Below, one piece after another: positions 26,890 to 35,968 of a stretch of 64,000 nt of DNA. The position numbers and the translations under genes were made by a program. Each line of letters opens with the position of its first letter. Within the stretch, counting starts at the first letter, position 1. The notes under the pieces were generated by a model. The model had not been told where the DNA came from and did no database searches. It saw only the letters and a program-made list of their open reading frames with translations. The stretch is from the NCBI RefSeq assembly GCF_900101265.1, contig NZ_FMZS01000009.1, positions 1 to 64,000 of the forward strand, in the 5' to 3' direction. The stretch is from Massilia sp. PDC64. Lineage in GTDB: Bacteria > Pseudomonadota > Gammaproteobacteria > Burkholderiales > Burkholderiaceae_D.

Positions 26890-27683
26890 GGCATCGTACT
26901 TCCGTTATTCGAAAGATGCACGAGGCAATCGGTAAGTTTATTTATCGCAATGCTCCACGGCTCAATAGTTTTTTTTCCCCATCCCTGCTTTTCAATCTCA
27001 GCAGCAACGTCGTCTAACGCGACAACGGCTGCCGGATCTCCGACTTTTCGGTCGTGCACCAGCGTAGGCAACAGCCTGATACCTTTACAGTCCTTCGCGT
27101 CTGGCATGAAGAGGTTGCCAACCCGCTCAAGCTCGTCGTCAGCAAACTCATGTACGTCCATCAGGTAGCCCTGAAGCCAGTTAAATCTTTGACCTAACGA
27201 CCCCGCGACCGATGTTTTCCCTAAGAGTTTTTCGTAGTCGCCAATGAGTGCGGTCGCGTAAGTCAACTTGGCAGAGCCTGTAGTTTTCACCTCCATAATA
27301 TAAAGGCAATCTTTACTTACATCTCCGCTGGGATCCAAGTGGACGATGGTAATGTCTAATCCAGTCGGCGCGCCGTCTTGCAGCGGAGTCAGGGCGCCCA
27401 TGAGTGCTATCGTATACCCATTGCTTTTCCCGTACAGGCCACTGGCGCGAGCGATTTTATAGGATAGAAACTCACCCAGATTTCCCTTTCGCCCCGTAGT
27501 TAGGGTTGCTTTCGTGATTGTCGGCGGCCAAGTCTTAGTAACCTTTGTAAGCTCGGCATGTATCCACCCGTAAAAGGCTGCACAGTCGGGATCACCCCGC
27601 ACTAGATGTATTTCTCGCCCACTTGACGACTTTGACTGCGACTTTTTGAAAGCCATTGGCATCTTATTCTTCGTTGTAGACAC
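26886..27683 (-). CDS. HamA-like nuclease (DUF1837-type, Hachiman-like defence)
   Basis: This 265-residue protein has a PD-(D/E)xK-like active site: E71 in G-N-L-G-E-F-L-S-Y-K, D110 in P-T-G-L-D-I-T-I and E131-V-K133 in Y-I-M-E-V-K-T-T. Gene order, the 4-base overlap with the helicase and this motif set match HamA/AbpA. In characterised Hachiman systems HamA is the DNA-degrading effector, released by HamB. The start is uncertain: GTG 27683 gives the longest form, and ATG 27662 also has only a weak ribosome site. Confidence 0.8.
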   Translation of the reverse strand: MSTTKNKMPMAFKKSQSKSSSGREIHLVRGDPDCAAFYGWIHAELTKVTKTWPPTITKATLTTGRKGNLGEFLSYKIARASGLYGKSNGYTIALMGALTPLQDGAPTGLDITIVHLDPSGDVSKDCLYIMEVKTTGSAKLTYATALIGDYEKLLGKTSVAGSLGQRFNWLQGYLMDVHEFADDELERVGNLFMPDAKDCKGIRLLPTLVHDRKVGDPAAVVALDDVAAEIEKQGWGKKTIEPWSIAINKLTDCLVHLSNNGSTMP

Positions 27684-28121
27684 GGTCGTTGCTACATGGG
27701 CAACACCTCTCGCCTTATGTTAACACGTCAGTTGTTTCTTGTTGTATACGAGAAATATATTTTCAGTACCAAAAACGCAACAAGATTCGGCAAAAGTTAG
27801 TACCGGATATCAGTAGAATTGATGCCGTATTGACATGAAGAATTATTCTTGCAATAAAGAAACGTCTCGACGTTGCACGAGGAGTAGGCAACTCGATCGC
27901 TGCCAGCTGACGACAGTCCTGCCGAGGCATCTCTACAAAGACGTTATCGGGAGCCTTACAGGGCTTACAACGGCGTGGATCATCTCGCTGCCGCAGCCAA
28001 TTTCATGTGGCAGACTTTCAAGAAATTTCACTCAGCAGCATATTTTGTTGGTACCTTTGTTGGTACCTGAAGATCGTGGAAGATCAAACCCCGCATCGGG
28101 ACTAGCTCTTCGTGCACAATG
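27684..28121. other. Right-end region of the island without a convincing gene
   Basis: This AT-rich region holds the promoter of the nuclease/helicase operon (27690-27790). An open frame at 27835-28209 crosses the arm sites and attR and looks non-coding. Confidence 0.5.
28044..28067 (+). repeat. Integrase arm-type sites, right end (tandem pair)
   Basis: Two head-to-tail copies of TTTGTTGGTACC occur at 28044-28055 and 28056-28067. They are identical to the copy upstream of the integrase (12071-12082). They sit 55 bases inside the proposed attR. Confidence 0.55.
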
Positions 28122-28134
28122 CGATTCCGGCCGG
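28122..28134 (+). repeat. Proposed attR core
   Basis: This is an exact copy of tRNA-Leu bases CGATTCCGGCCGG (11927-11939). The remaining tRNA 3' end (AGGCACCA) is not preserved beyond it. The right junction has therefore either mutated or been chosen slightly wrongly. Confidence 0.5.
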
Positions 28135-28275
28135 CTCCGCAAGCATCAAGCAGTTTCATCTCACATCATTCTCACCCCCCCAAATTCGCTCATGCCGTTC
28201 GTACCTTGAGTGCGCCGAGGCCGCATGCATCTGTGCTATTAATATTTGTGCACAGCTTATACGGGAGCGTACGGC

Positions 28276-30576
28276 ATGGCACGAGGTGTGGTAGCGAGGG
28301 TTGTGTTGACGTTCGCGGCACTGGCCGGACTCGGCGTCGCGCTGTTCAATTATTTCGCGCCGATGACCGGCGTCACCGGGACGATCGGCGCGCTGGCTGT
28401 CGTCGTGTCGACCCTGTTGCTGGCGCTGCTCGGCGTTGTCCTGGTGCGCAGGCGTACCGGTCGCGCCCGGCTCGTGTCCATCCTCGCCTTTCTGGTCGCG
28501 CTCGGCACCTTGGCGGCAGCCTGGCTGCTCCATGAATTCTGGCTGGTCGCCGCCATGGTCATCGCCCTGCTGGCGCTGGTGATCGACTTCATGAGCGGCT
28601 CGGGCCGGCATCCCGTGACGACCGTCGCCGCGCTCTTGCTCGTGCCCGCTTTCTGCATCGGCCTCGCCGTCATCGACCCGCTGCCGGCTGCGACGGCGCA
28701 GGGGGATGCGGCAGCCGTTCATGAGTCATCGGCACCATCCGAACCGGTCTGGAACAGCTTTCACGGCCAACTGAGCGCGCAGAAATACTCGCCGCTCACG
28801 CAGATCAATGCCTCCAACGTCGGCAAGCTGAAGTTGGCGTGGCAGTACCATACCGGGGATGTCTCCGACGGCAACGGCGGCAAGCCGGCGACCGTCTGGT
28901 CGGCCACGCCCATCTACGCCAACGAGACCCTGTACATCGGCACGCCCTTCTATCGGATCATCGCCCTCGATCCGGGGACCGGAAAGGAGCGCTGGCGGTT
29001 CGACACCCATTCGACCCTGAAAGCGCTCACGCAGCCCGCGCTGAAGACCCGCGGTGTCGCCTACTGGGAAGCCCGACATCCGGTCGCGGGCCAGGTCTGC
29101 CAAAAGGCCGTCTACATCGGGACCATGGACGCAAAACTCTTTGCCGTCGATGCCGACACAGGAAAGCCGTGTCCCGACTTTGCCGACCACGGCGTACTCA
29201 ACGTCAACAAATGGAACAACGTCAATGATGCCTGGCCGCTGTCGGTGCTGCAGCCGCCCACCGTGGCGGGCGACCACCTCATCATCGGCTGGGCCGGCAA
29301 GGACTGGGCGCTGGCCGAGGCACCGCCGGGTAGAGTCTTCTCGGTCGACGCGCGCACCGGCAAACTGGAGTGGGTGCTGAATCTGCTGCCGGAAGATCTG
29401 GTCAAGCACAGCGGCACTGCCAACGTGTGGACCGCGATGTCGGTCGACGAGCAGCTTGGACTCGTCTATTTGCCGGTGTCGTCGCCTTCGCCCAACTACT
29501 GGGGCGGCAATCGTACCGAACCTGTCCCGCTGGCGACCTCCACCACCGCCGTCGACATCAACACCGGCAAGGTGGTGTGGTCGCGGCAATGGGTGCATCA
29601 TGACCTGTGGGACTACGACATCAATTCGGCGCCGACGCTGATGGACATCACGGTCGACGGCAAGACGATCCCGGCCCTGATGCAGGCCACCAAGATGGGC
29701 TACCTGTTCGTGGTCGACCGCAAAACCGGACAGGATGTCTGGCCGATCGAGGAGCGCCCGGTCCCGACGGGCAACGTACCCGGCGAGACGTATGCCCGGA
29801 CCCAGCCCGTCCCGACCCGGCCTGCGCCGCTGCTGGACCAGTCGCATAAACCGAAGGTCTGGTGGATTGCCGACCTGGTCGGCTTCGGCCAATGTTCGCG
29901 CCGGTTCGATTCGATGCGGTACGACGGCATGTACACACCGCCGTCCATCGGGGGTGCAGGCACGCTGGGCTACCCGTTCAGCGCAGGCGCCGTCCAGTGG
30001 GGTGGCGTCGCTTTCGATCCGCGCAGCCAGACGGCGATCGTCAACACGTCGCATCTCGTGCAGCAACTCAAGCTGTTGCCGCGCGACGTGTACGAGAAAG
30101 TGGCCAAGGGTTCCGGTGCCGAGCAAGGCTACTATCCGCAGAAGGGCGCACCGTTCGGCGTCATGCTGGAAAACGCGCTCAACTGGCTCGGCATGCCATG
30201 CTGGGCACCGCCCTACGGCGAACTCGTGTCGATCGATATGAAGAGCGGCGCGATCAACTGGCGCCGTCCCGTCGGTGCGTCCCAACAGTACGGCTTCTAC
30301 ATGCCGGAGAGCCTGGGCTCGCCGACCATCGGCGGTCCGGCCGTGACCGCAGGTGGCGTGGTCTTCATCGGCGCCTCGATGGATGCGAAGGTGCGGGCCT
30401 ATTCGCTGGCGACCGGCAAGGAGTTGTGGTCCGACCTGGTCCAGGCACCGGTGGTGGCGAATCCGGCGGTGTACGAATACAAGGGCCGCCAGTACGTCGC
30501 CTTCGTGGCCGGCGGCAATCCAATCATCAAGGACCAGGTGGGCGACCAGCTGGCGGTGTATGCGCTGCCGCGGTGA
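28276..30576 (+). CDS. gcd: Membrane-bound PQQ-dependent glucose dehydrogenase
   Basis: The 766-residue protein has five membrane helices in the first 135 residues, then a periplasmic PQQ propeller with the repeated tryptophan blade motif (L-D-P-G-T-G-K-E-R-W-R, V-D-I-N-T-G-K-V-V-W). It oxidises aldoses such as glucose to the lactone in the periplasm and passes electrons to ubiquinone, giving gluconate and acidification. Length and order match the Gcd/quinate dehydrogenase family, and glucose is the likelier substrate. GGGAG precedes ATG 28276. No pqq biosynthesis genes are present here. It is the first core gene after the island. Confidence 0.9.
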   Translation: MARGVVARVVLTFAALAGLGVALFNYFAPMTGVTGTIGALAVVVSTLLLALLGVVLVRRRTGRARLVSILAFLVALGTLAAAWLLHEFWLVAAMVIALLALVIDFMSGSGRHPVTTVAALLLVPAFCIGLAVIDPLPAATAQGDAAAVHESSAPSEPVWNSFHGQLSAQKYSPLTQINASNVGKLKLAWQYHTGDVSDGNGGKPATVWSATPIYANETLYIGTPFYRIIALDPGTGKERWRFDTHSTLKALTQPALKTRGVAYWEARHPVAGQVCQKAVYIGTMDAKLFAVDADTGKPCPDFADHGVLNVNKWNNVNDAWPLSVLQPPTVAGDHLIIGWAGKDWALAEAPPGRVFSVDARTGKLEWVLNLLPEDLVKHSGTANVWTAMSVDEQLGLVYLPVSSPSPNYWGGNRTEPVPLATSTTAVDINTGKVVWSRQWVHHDLWDYDINSAPTLMDITVDGKTIPALMQATKMGYLFVVDRKTGQDVWPIEERPVPTGNVPGETYARTQPVPTRPAPLLDQSHKPKVWWIADLVGFGQCSRRFDSMRYDGMYTPPSIGGAGTLGYPFSAGAVQWGGVAFDPRSQTAIVNTSHLVQQLKLLPRDVYEKVAKGSGAEQGYYPQKGAPFGVMLENALNWLGMPCWAPPYGELVSIDMKSGAINWRRPVGASQQYGFYMPESLGSPTIGGPAVTAGGVVFIGASMDAKVRAYSLATGKELWSDLVQAPVVANPAVYEYKGRQYVAFVAGGNPIIKDQVGDQLAVYALPR

Positions 30577-30607
30577 CTGCAACCACCGTCGCCCCCGTCA
30601 CCTCGGC
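30567..30607. terminator. Hairpin over both convergent stop codons
   Basis: GCCGCGGTGAC and GTCACCTCGGC form an imperfect stem (10 of 11 pairs). It contains the stop codons of gcd and of the convergent binding-protein gene. There is no T-run, so it is a weak candidate for a shared terminator. Confidence 0.3.
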
Positions 30608-31338
30608 GGCAATCCCCAGTCGTCGTACTTGTGCACGATCGCCCGCGCGGTCCCATCGCGCTCCATGGCTTCCACCGCCCCGTTCATGCGCGCGACGAGA
30701 GAATCCGGCACGGCGCGGTTGCAGGCCAGGTAGACCCGGATGCGGTTGAACACGAGGACGGGCACCACCTTGCCCGCATAGCCCAGCCGGTCGAGCGTGA
30801 GGCTGCCGCGGCGGATGCTGGCGGCCCACAGGTCGATGCGGTCCATCATGAGCTTGCGGGGGTTGATCAGGTCGTTCGGCGCGGGGTCGACGTTGAAACC
30901 GCGCGCGCGCAGGAACTGGTCGCGCGCGTCGCCGTTGTAGGTGCCCACGCGGTAGGCGCGCGCATCGTCCAGGCTCTTCAGGTCGAAGCGGCGGTCGGCG
31001 CGGCCCATCAGCACCCATTCGGCCTCGCCGATCGGGCCGATCCATTTGAAATGCGGTTCGCGCTCGGGCGTGCGGGTCGTCGAGAACACGCAGGTGTCGC
31101 GGCGTTCCAGCGCGGCCGTGTAGGCGCGTTTCCAGGGCAGCAGGTCGATCGAATAGGCGATGCCGGAGCGGGCCATGATCTCGCGCACCATGTCGGTACC
31201 GATGCCCGTCACGCGGTCGCCTTCGCGCATGCTGTACGGTGCCGAGGTCTCGGTGGTCAGGTACAGCCGCGGCGCCGGCTCCGCCCGCGCCCACGCGCAG
31301 GCCGCCGCCAGCAGTGCGGCAAGAACTGTCGTTTTCAT
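30598..31338 (-). CDS. Periplasmic solute-binding protein, SBP_bac_3 family
   Basis: This 246-residue protein has a signal peptide (MKTTVLAALLAAACAWARA). The fold of polar-amino-acid binding proteins follows: an early LYLTTETSAPYSMREGDRVTG lobe, G-T-D-M-V-R-E-I-M and W-K-R-A-Y-T-A-A-L. No permease or ATPase genes are adjacent. It therefore resembles the many stand-alone members in Oxalobacteraceae that are not proven transporters. The ligand is unknown. Confidence 0.8.
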   Translation of the reverse strand: MKTTVLAALLAAACAWARAEPAPRLYLTTETSAPYSMREGDRVTGIGTDMVREIMARSGIAYSIDLLPWKRAYTAALERRDTCVFSTTRTPEREPHFKWIGPIGEAEWVLMGRADRRFDLKSLDDARAYRVGTYNGDARDQFLRARGFNVDPAPNDLINPRKLMMDRIDLWAASIRRGSLTLDRLGYAGKVVPVLVFNRIRVYLACNRAVPDSLVARMNGAVEAMERDGTARAIVHKYDDWGLPPR

Positions 31339-31577
31339 ACGTTCGCCTGTTGCGGGCGTCCCCGGCGGACAACCCGTTTAACTAGCATAGCAGCAACATC
31401 ACGCACACGCCAACGCGTGGCACCCCGGTAACGCCAGGCCGTGCATGGTGGCGGCTTTGCCACAAAAACGTGTTCATTTTGATATTAAATTCCTTAAGGC
31501 AAGACTTTCCGTCTTGAAAGTGCCATACTGACGACGCCGCGCTCAATTTCGTCATTCTCTCTAAAAATCACGCGATC

Positions 31578-34500
31578 ATGCTATCCGTGTTCACACTCCC
31601 CTCCGATCCGTCGCTTCTCAGCTACGGCCTGTACACACCGAAGCTGGTCGCCCTGTCCGTCCTCGTCGCCATCTTCGCTTCCTGGATGGGCCTGCAGATC
31701 GCCGGGCAGGCCGCCGCCAACCGCACCCAGCGCTGGATCGTGCTGGGCACCGGCAGCCTCGCCCTCGGCGCGGGCGTCTGGGCCATGCACTTCATCGGCA
31801 TGCTCGCGTTCGACCTGTGCACGGAGGTCGATTACGACCCGTCCGCCACCATTCTCTCCAGCCTGCCGAGCATCGCCGCGTCGTTCGTGGCGCTGACCCT
31901 GATCGCGCGCGACCGCCTGGGCGGCTGGGGCCTGCTGGCCGGCGGCGTGATCGTCGGCGCGGGCATCGGCGTCATGCACTACGCGGGCATGACCGGCATG
32001 CAGATGGGCCTGGAACTGCGCTACGACCCGCTCATGTTCGGCCTGTCGATCGTCGTCGCTGTCGTGCTGGCGACCCTGGCCCTGTGGGTGCGCTTCGGCC
32101 TGTCCAGCCTGTCGCACCGGATGAGCGAACAACGCCGCCTGCTGCTGGCCGCCACCGTGATGGGCTGCGCCATCGCCGGCATGCATTACACCGGCATGGC
32201 CGCCGCGCGCTTCGTCGGCCATGCGGCGACGCAGACGACCCACAAGACCAGTACCTTCCTGGCACTGGCGATCACCCTGATCACCGTCGCGTTCACCGTG
32301 TTCGTGCTGGCCGCCAACGGCCTGCTGCGCTACCGCCAGGTGTTCCGCGAACTGTCGCGCAGCGAAGCGTGGATGCGGGCGCTGCTCACCACCACCGTCG
32401 ACGGCGTGATCACGGTCGACCGCCAGGGCACCATCCGCGAATTCAATGCCTCGGCCGAACGCATCTTCGGCTGGCGGCGCGACGAGATCGTCGGCCACAA
32501 CATCCGCCTCGTGATCGGCAACGAGGCCGCGTCCGAGGAAGTCGGTCTGCTGAACTCGCTGCGCACGGGCGAGATCAGCCCCAGCGCGCGCGGTGCCGAC
32601 GTGACGGGCCGGCGCAAGGACGGCAGCATCGTGCCGATCCGGCGCGCCCTCGGCCATGCGCGCCTGGACGGACAGGACCTGTTCGTCTGCTTCATCACCG
32701 ACATCAGCGACCGCCGCAAGATGGAGCAGGCGCTGCGCGCCAGCGAGCAGCAGTTCCGTTCGCTGATCGGCAATATCCCCGGCATCTCGTACCGCAGCAG
32801 CCTGGTCGACGGCGAGGCGCCGATGCTGTTCATCAGCGACGCCGTCGAGCGCATCACCGGCTATCCGGGCCGCGACTTCCTCGGTACGACGCCGCGCCGC
32901 ACGTTCGCGCCGCTGATCCACGCGGCGGACCGCGTGCGCGTGTCGGAAACGATCGCCACCGCGCTGCGCGAGGACCGTCCCTACCTCGTCGAATACCGTT
33001 TACTGCACGCGGACGGGAGCACCCGCTGGATGTGGGAAAACGGCACCGGCGTGCGCAACGAGGCGGGCGAACTGTGCTGGCTGGACGGCGTCATCCTCGA
33101 CATCACGGAGCGGCGCGAGATGGAAGACGCGCTGCGCGTGGCGAAGGAACACGCCGAGCAGGCGGCCGCCGCGCGCGCGAACTTCGTCGCCAACATGAGC
33201 CACGAGATCCGCACGCCGATGAATGCCATCCTCGGCTTCACCGACGTGCTGCTGGACGGGCAACTGGACGCCGACCAGCGCCGCCACCTGGACACGATCC
33301 GCAGCTCGGGCCGCGCCCTGCTCCGCCTCCTCAACGAGATCCTCGACACCGCCAAGCTGGAAAAAGGCGCGGTGGAGCTGGAACAGAACGACTACAACCT
33401 GCTGTCGCTGATCGACGAACTGTCGTCGACGCTGGCCGCGAACGCGCGCGCCAAGGGCCTGCACGTCGACATCCATTACGATCCGGCGCTGCCGACGTGC
33501 CTGCGCGGCGACGAGTTGCGCGTGCGCCAGGTGCTCACCAACCTGCTCGACAACGCGATCAAGTTCACGGAACAGGGCGGCGTCACCCTGCGCGCCGACC
33601 TGAAGGACGAACAACTGCACTTCACGATCAGCGACACCGGCATCGGCATCGCGCCGGAGCGCCTGTCCGCCATCTTCGAACCGTTCACCCAGGCCGACGC
33701 GTCGATGACGCGCCGCTTCGGCGGCACGGGCCTCGGCACCACGATCTGCAAGCAGCTGGTCGAGCTGATGGGCGGCCGCATCTGGGCCGAGAGCGAACAG
33801 GGTCGGGGCACGACGTTCCACGTGGTGCTGCCGCTCGTGCTGGCGCGCTTCGCGCCACAGCAGCCGCGCGTGCGCACGGCTGCCGCCCTGCCGCCGCTGC
33901 GCGTGCTGGTGGCGGACGATGTGCCGCAGAACCAGGAACTGCTGCAGCTGCTGCTGGCGCGCCGCGGCCACACGATGACGGCCGTGGGCGACGGCGCCCT
34001 CGTCGTCGAGATCGCGGCCCGCGAGCGCTTCGACGTGATCCTGATGGATTTCCAGATGCCGACTCTCGACGGGCTGACCGCCACGCGCATGATCCGCGAG
34101 CAGGAAGCCGCGACCGGCCGCGCGCGCGTACCGGTCATCGCCATGACGGCCAGCGTGCTGGCCGAGCACCGCCGCGCCAGCGTCGAGGCGGGCATGGACG
34201 GCTTCGCCAGCAAGCCCGTCGACTGGTTCGCGCTGTCGCACGAGATCGCGCGGGTGCTGGGCCTCGGCCCGGGCCAACAGGCAGACGACCTGCCGGCGCA
34301 GGAACGCCAGACCCTCAACCGCCACGCCGGCGTGCGCCGCTGGAGCGGCAAGGAAGACGCGTGGCTGGAAGCGCTCGCCCACTTCGCCGCCCAGCACGAC
34401 GGACTCGGCGCCACGCTCGCGGCCCAGGCCACGGCGGCCGACTACCTCGCGCTGCGCATGCACGCACACAAGGTGCGCGGCATTGCCGCCAACCTCGGCC

Positions 34501-34931
34501 TGGAATTGCTGGCCGATGCGCTGGCCAACCTGGAAGGCCTCGTCGACGGCGACAGCGGCAGGCTGTACCCCGGCGCCGAGTCCAGGCTGGAAGCGGCGCT
34601 GGACGACCTGTGCGGCGTGCTCGACGGCGCGCTGGACGCGATCCGCGCGGCCCAGCCCCAGCCGGCCGCCAAGCCGCAGGCGGCGCGCCCCATGGCCGAC
34701 CTGGACCGCGCCCGCCGCGCCGGCAACGTGCTGCGCGACGCGCTCAAGCTCGGCGGCCTGGACGACGCGGCGCTGGCCGGCCTGGCCGCCGCCACGAGCG
34801 GCCATCCGCTGGCTGCCCGCGTCGCGCAAGTGCACGCCGCCATTTCCGATTTCGAGTTCGACCTCGCCCTGCAACAACTTGACACGGTGCTGGCTGCCAT
34901 CGACGAGCCGGCACAGGAGATCACCGAATGA
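31578..34931 (+). CDS. MHYT-domain hybrid sensor histidine kinase with REC and Hpt
   Basis: This 1117-residue protein begins with a membrane MHYT sensor holding the motifs MHFIGM, MHYAGM and MHYTGM, proposed to bind copper and sense a gas such as O2, CO or NO. Two PAS domains follow (about 265-510). The kinase core has phosphorylated H542 in NMSHEIRTPM, then an ATPase with G-I-A and F-G-G-T-G-L-G-T boxes. A receiver carries D824 in LMDFQMP. A C-terminal Hpt domain has H964 in A-H-K-V-R-G. This is a full phosphorelay in one chain. Its stop overlaps the ATG of the HD-GYP gene (34928), its likely output. Confidence 0.92.
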   Translation: MLSVFTLPSDPSLLSYGLYTPKLVALSVLVAIFASWMGLQIAGQAAANRTQRWIVLGTGSLALGAGVWAMHFIGMLAFDLCTEVDYDPSATILSSLPSIAASFVALTLIARDRLGGWGLLAGGVIVGAGIGVMHYAGMTGMQMGLELRYDPLMFGLSIVVAVVLATLALWVRFGLSSLSHRMSEQRRLLLAATVMGCAIAGMHYTGMAAARFVGHAATQTTHKTSTFLALAITLITVAFTVFVLAANGLLRYRQVFRELSRSEAWMRALLTTTVDGVITVDRQGTIREFNASAERIFGWRRDEIVGHNIRLVIGNEAASEEVGLLNSLRTGEISPSARGADVTGRRKDGSIVPIRRALGHARLDGQDLFVCFITDISDRRKMEQALRASEQQFRSLIGNIPGISYRSSLVDGEAPMLFISDAVERITGYPGRDFLGTTPRRTFAPLIHAADRVRVSETIATALREDRPYLVEYRLLHADGSTRWMWENGTGVRNEAGELCWLDGVILDITERREMEDALRVAKEHAEQAAAARANFVANMSHEIRTPMNAILGFTDVLLDGQLDADQRRHLDTIRSSGRALLRLLNEILDTAKLEKGAVELEQNDYNLLSLIDELSSTLAANARAKGLHVDIHYDPALPTCLRGDELRVRQVLTNLLDNAIKFTEQGGVTLRADLKDEQLHFTISDTGIGIAPERLSAIFEPFTQADASMTRRFGGTGLGTTICKQLVELMGGRIWAESEQGRGTTFHVVLPLVLARFAPQQPRVRTAAALPPLRVLVADDVPQNQELLQLLLARRGHTMTAVGDGALVVEIAARERFDVILMDFQMPTLDGLTATRMIREQEAATGRARVPVIAMTASVLAEHRRASVEAGMDGFASKPVDWFALSHEIARVLGLGPGQQADDLPAQERQTLNRHAGVRRWSGKEDAWLEALAHFAAQHDGLGATLAAQATAADYLALRMHAHKVRGIAANLGLELLADALANLEGLVDGDSGRLYPGAESRLEAALDDLCGVLDGALDAIRAAQPQPAAKPQAARPMADLDRARRAGNVLRDALKLGGLDDAALAGLAAATSGHPLAARVAQVHAAISDFEFDLALQQLDTVLAAIDEPAQEITE

Positions 34932-35968
34932 CCACCGTCAACCAGCCGCTGATCCTCGCGGTCGACGACGAGGCCAGCAACCTGCAGCTGCTGCGCCAGA
35001 TCCTGCAAGACCATTACCGCCTGCGCTTCGCCAAGGACGGCCCGCGCGCGCTCGAGCTGGCACGCGAAGAGACGCCCGACCTGATCCTGCTCGACGTGAT
35101 GATGCCCGGCATGAGCGGCTACGAAGTGTGCGCCGCCCTCAAGGCCGATCCGGCGCTGGCCGCCGTCCCCGTCATCTTCGTCACGGCGCTGAACGACACG
35201 AGCGACGAGGTGGAAGGCTTCGAGGCCGGCGCCGTCGACTACATCACCAAGCCCGTCAGCCCGCCGATCGTGCGCGCGCGCGTGCGCACCCACCTGTCGC
35301 TCGTGCGCATGGAAGAATTGCGCGCGTCGCGCCTGGAGATCGTCCAGCGCCTGGGCCTGGCCGCCGAATACAAGGACAACGAGACGGGCCTGCACGTCAT
35401 TCGCATGAGCCATTTCGCGCGCATCCTGGGCCTCGCCGCCGGCCTGACGGAAGCGGAAGCGGACGACCTGCTGCACGCCGCACCCATGCACGACGTGGGC
35501 AAGATCGGCATCCCCGACCGCGTGCTGCTCAAACCCGGACCGCTCGATCCGGACGAGTGGAAGATCATGCAGGGTCACGCGCACATCGGTGCCGAGATCA
35601 TCGGCCGGCACGACCACGGCGTGCTGGCGCTGGCGCGCAACATCGCCCTCACGCACCACGAGAAATGGGACGGCAGCGGTTATCCGAACGGGCTGGCCGG
35701 CAAGGACATCCCGCTCGAAGGCCGCATTTGCGCCATCGCCGACGTGTTCGACGCGCTGACGTCGGTCCGGCCGTACAAGAAGGCGTGGACGGAAAGCGAG
35801 GCGCTCGACTTCCTCGTCAAGCAGAAGGGCAAGCATTTCGATCCGGAGCTGGTCGACCTGTTCCTCGCGCAGATGCCGGCGATCCGCACGATCCGCGAGC
35901 GGTGGGCGGAGCAGGACGAGGTGCCGGCGGCCGCACCCGCAGCGATGCCGCTTTCGGTAGCGGCGTGA
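34928..35968 (+). CDS. Response regulator with HD-GYP c-di-GMP phosphodiesterase
   Basis: The 346-residue protein has an N-terminal receiver (LILLDVMMPGMSGYEV, phosphoacceptor Asp in this motif) followed by an HD-GYP domain. The domain has the catalytic HD in H-D-V-G-K-I-G-I-P-D and the GYP loop H-H-E-K-W-D-G-S-G-Y-P-N-G. These enzymes hydrolyse c-di-GMP to pGpG or GMP, which favours motility over biofilm. It is translationally coupled to the MHYT kinase and should be activated by phosphotransfer from its Hpt domain. All expected metal ligands appear present. Confidence 0.93.
   Translation: MTTVNQPLILAVDDEASNLQLLRQILQDHYRLRFAKDGPRALELAREETPDLILLDVMMPGMSGYEVCAALKADPALAAVPVIFVTALNDTSDEVEGFEAGAVDYITKPVSPPIVRARVRTHLSLVRMEELRASRLEIVQRLGLAAEYKDNETGLHVIRMSHFARILGLAAGLTEAEADDLLHAAPMHDVGKIGIPDRVLLKPGPLDPDEWKIMQGHAHIGAEIIGRHDHGVLALARNIALTHHEKWDGSGYPNGLAGKDIPLEGRICAIADVFDALTSVRPYKKAWTESEALDFLVKQKGKHFDPELVDLFLAQMPAIRTIRERWAEQDEVPAAAPAAMPLSVAA

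Larger units (their letters stand above)
11927..28134. mobile_element. Integrated genomic island at tRNA-Leu (about 16.2 kb)
   Basis: The island begins in the tRNA-Leu T-arm and ends at a 13-bp copy of it. It carries a tyrosine integrase next to the tRNA, AlpA, a DNA-binding protein, a P4-type primase/helicase and an iteron array. Cargo follows: a GTPase pair, a resolvase, a repeat membrane protein, an Hcp effector cassette and a Hachiman-like operon. The segments 17350-19300 and 24050-28100 are clearly lower in GC than the core genome. Integrase and primase are both broken, so self-mobility is probably lost. The right boundary rests on a short repeat and is less certain than the left. Confidence 0.8.

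Noticed and set aside
27835..28209. 124-codon frame at the right end of the island
   Set aside because: It crosses the arm repeats and the attR core, is Cys/Arg-rich and has no domain.
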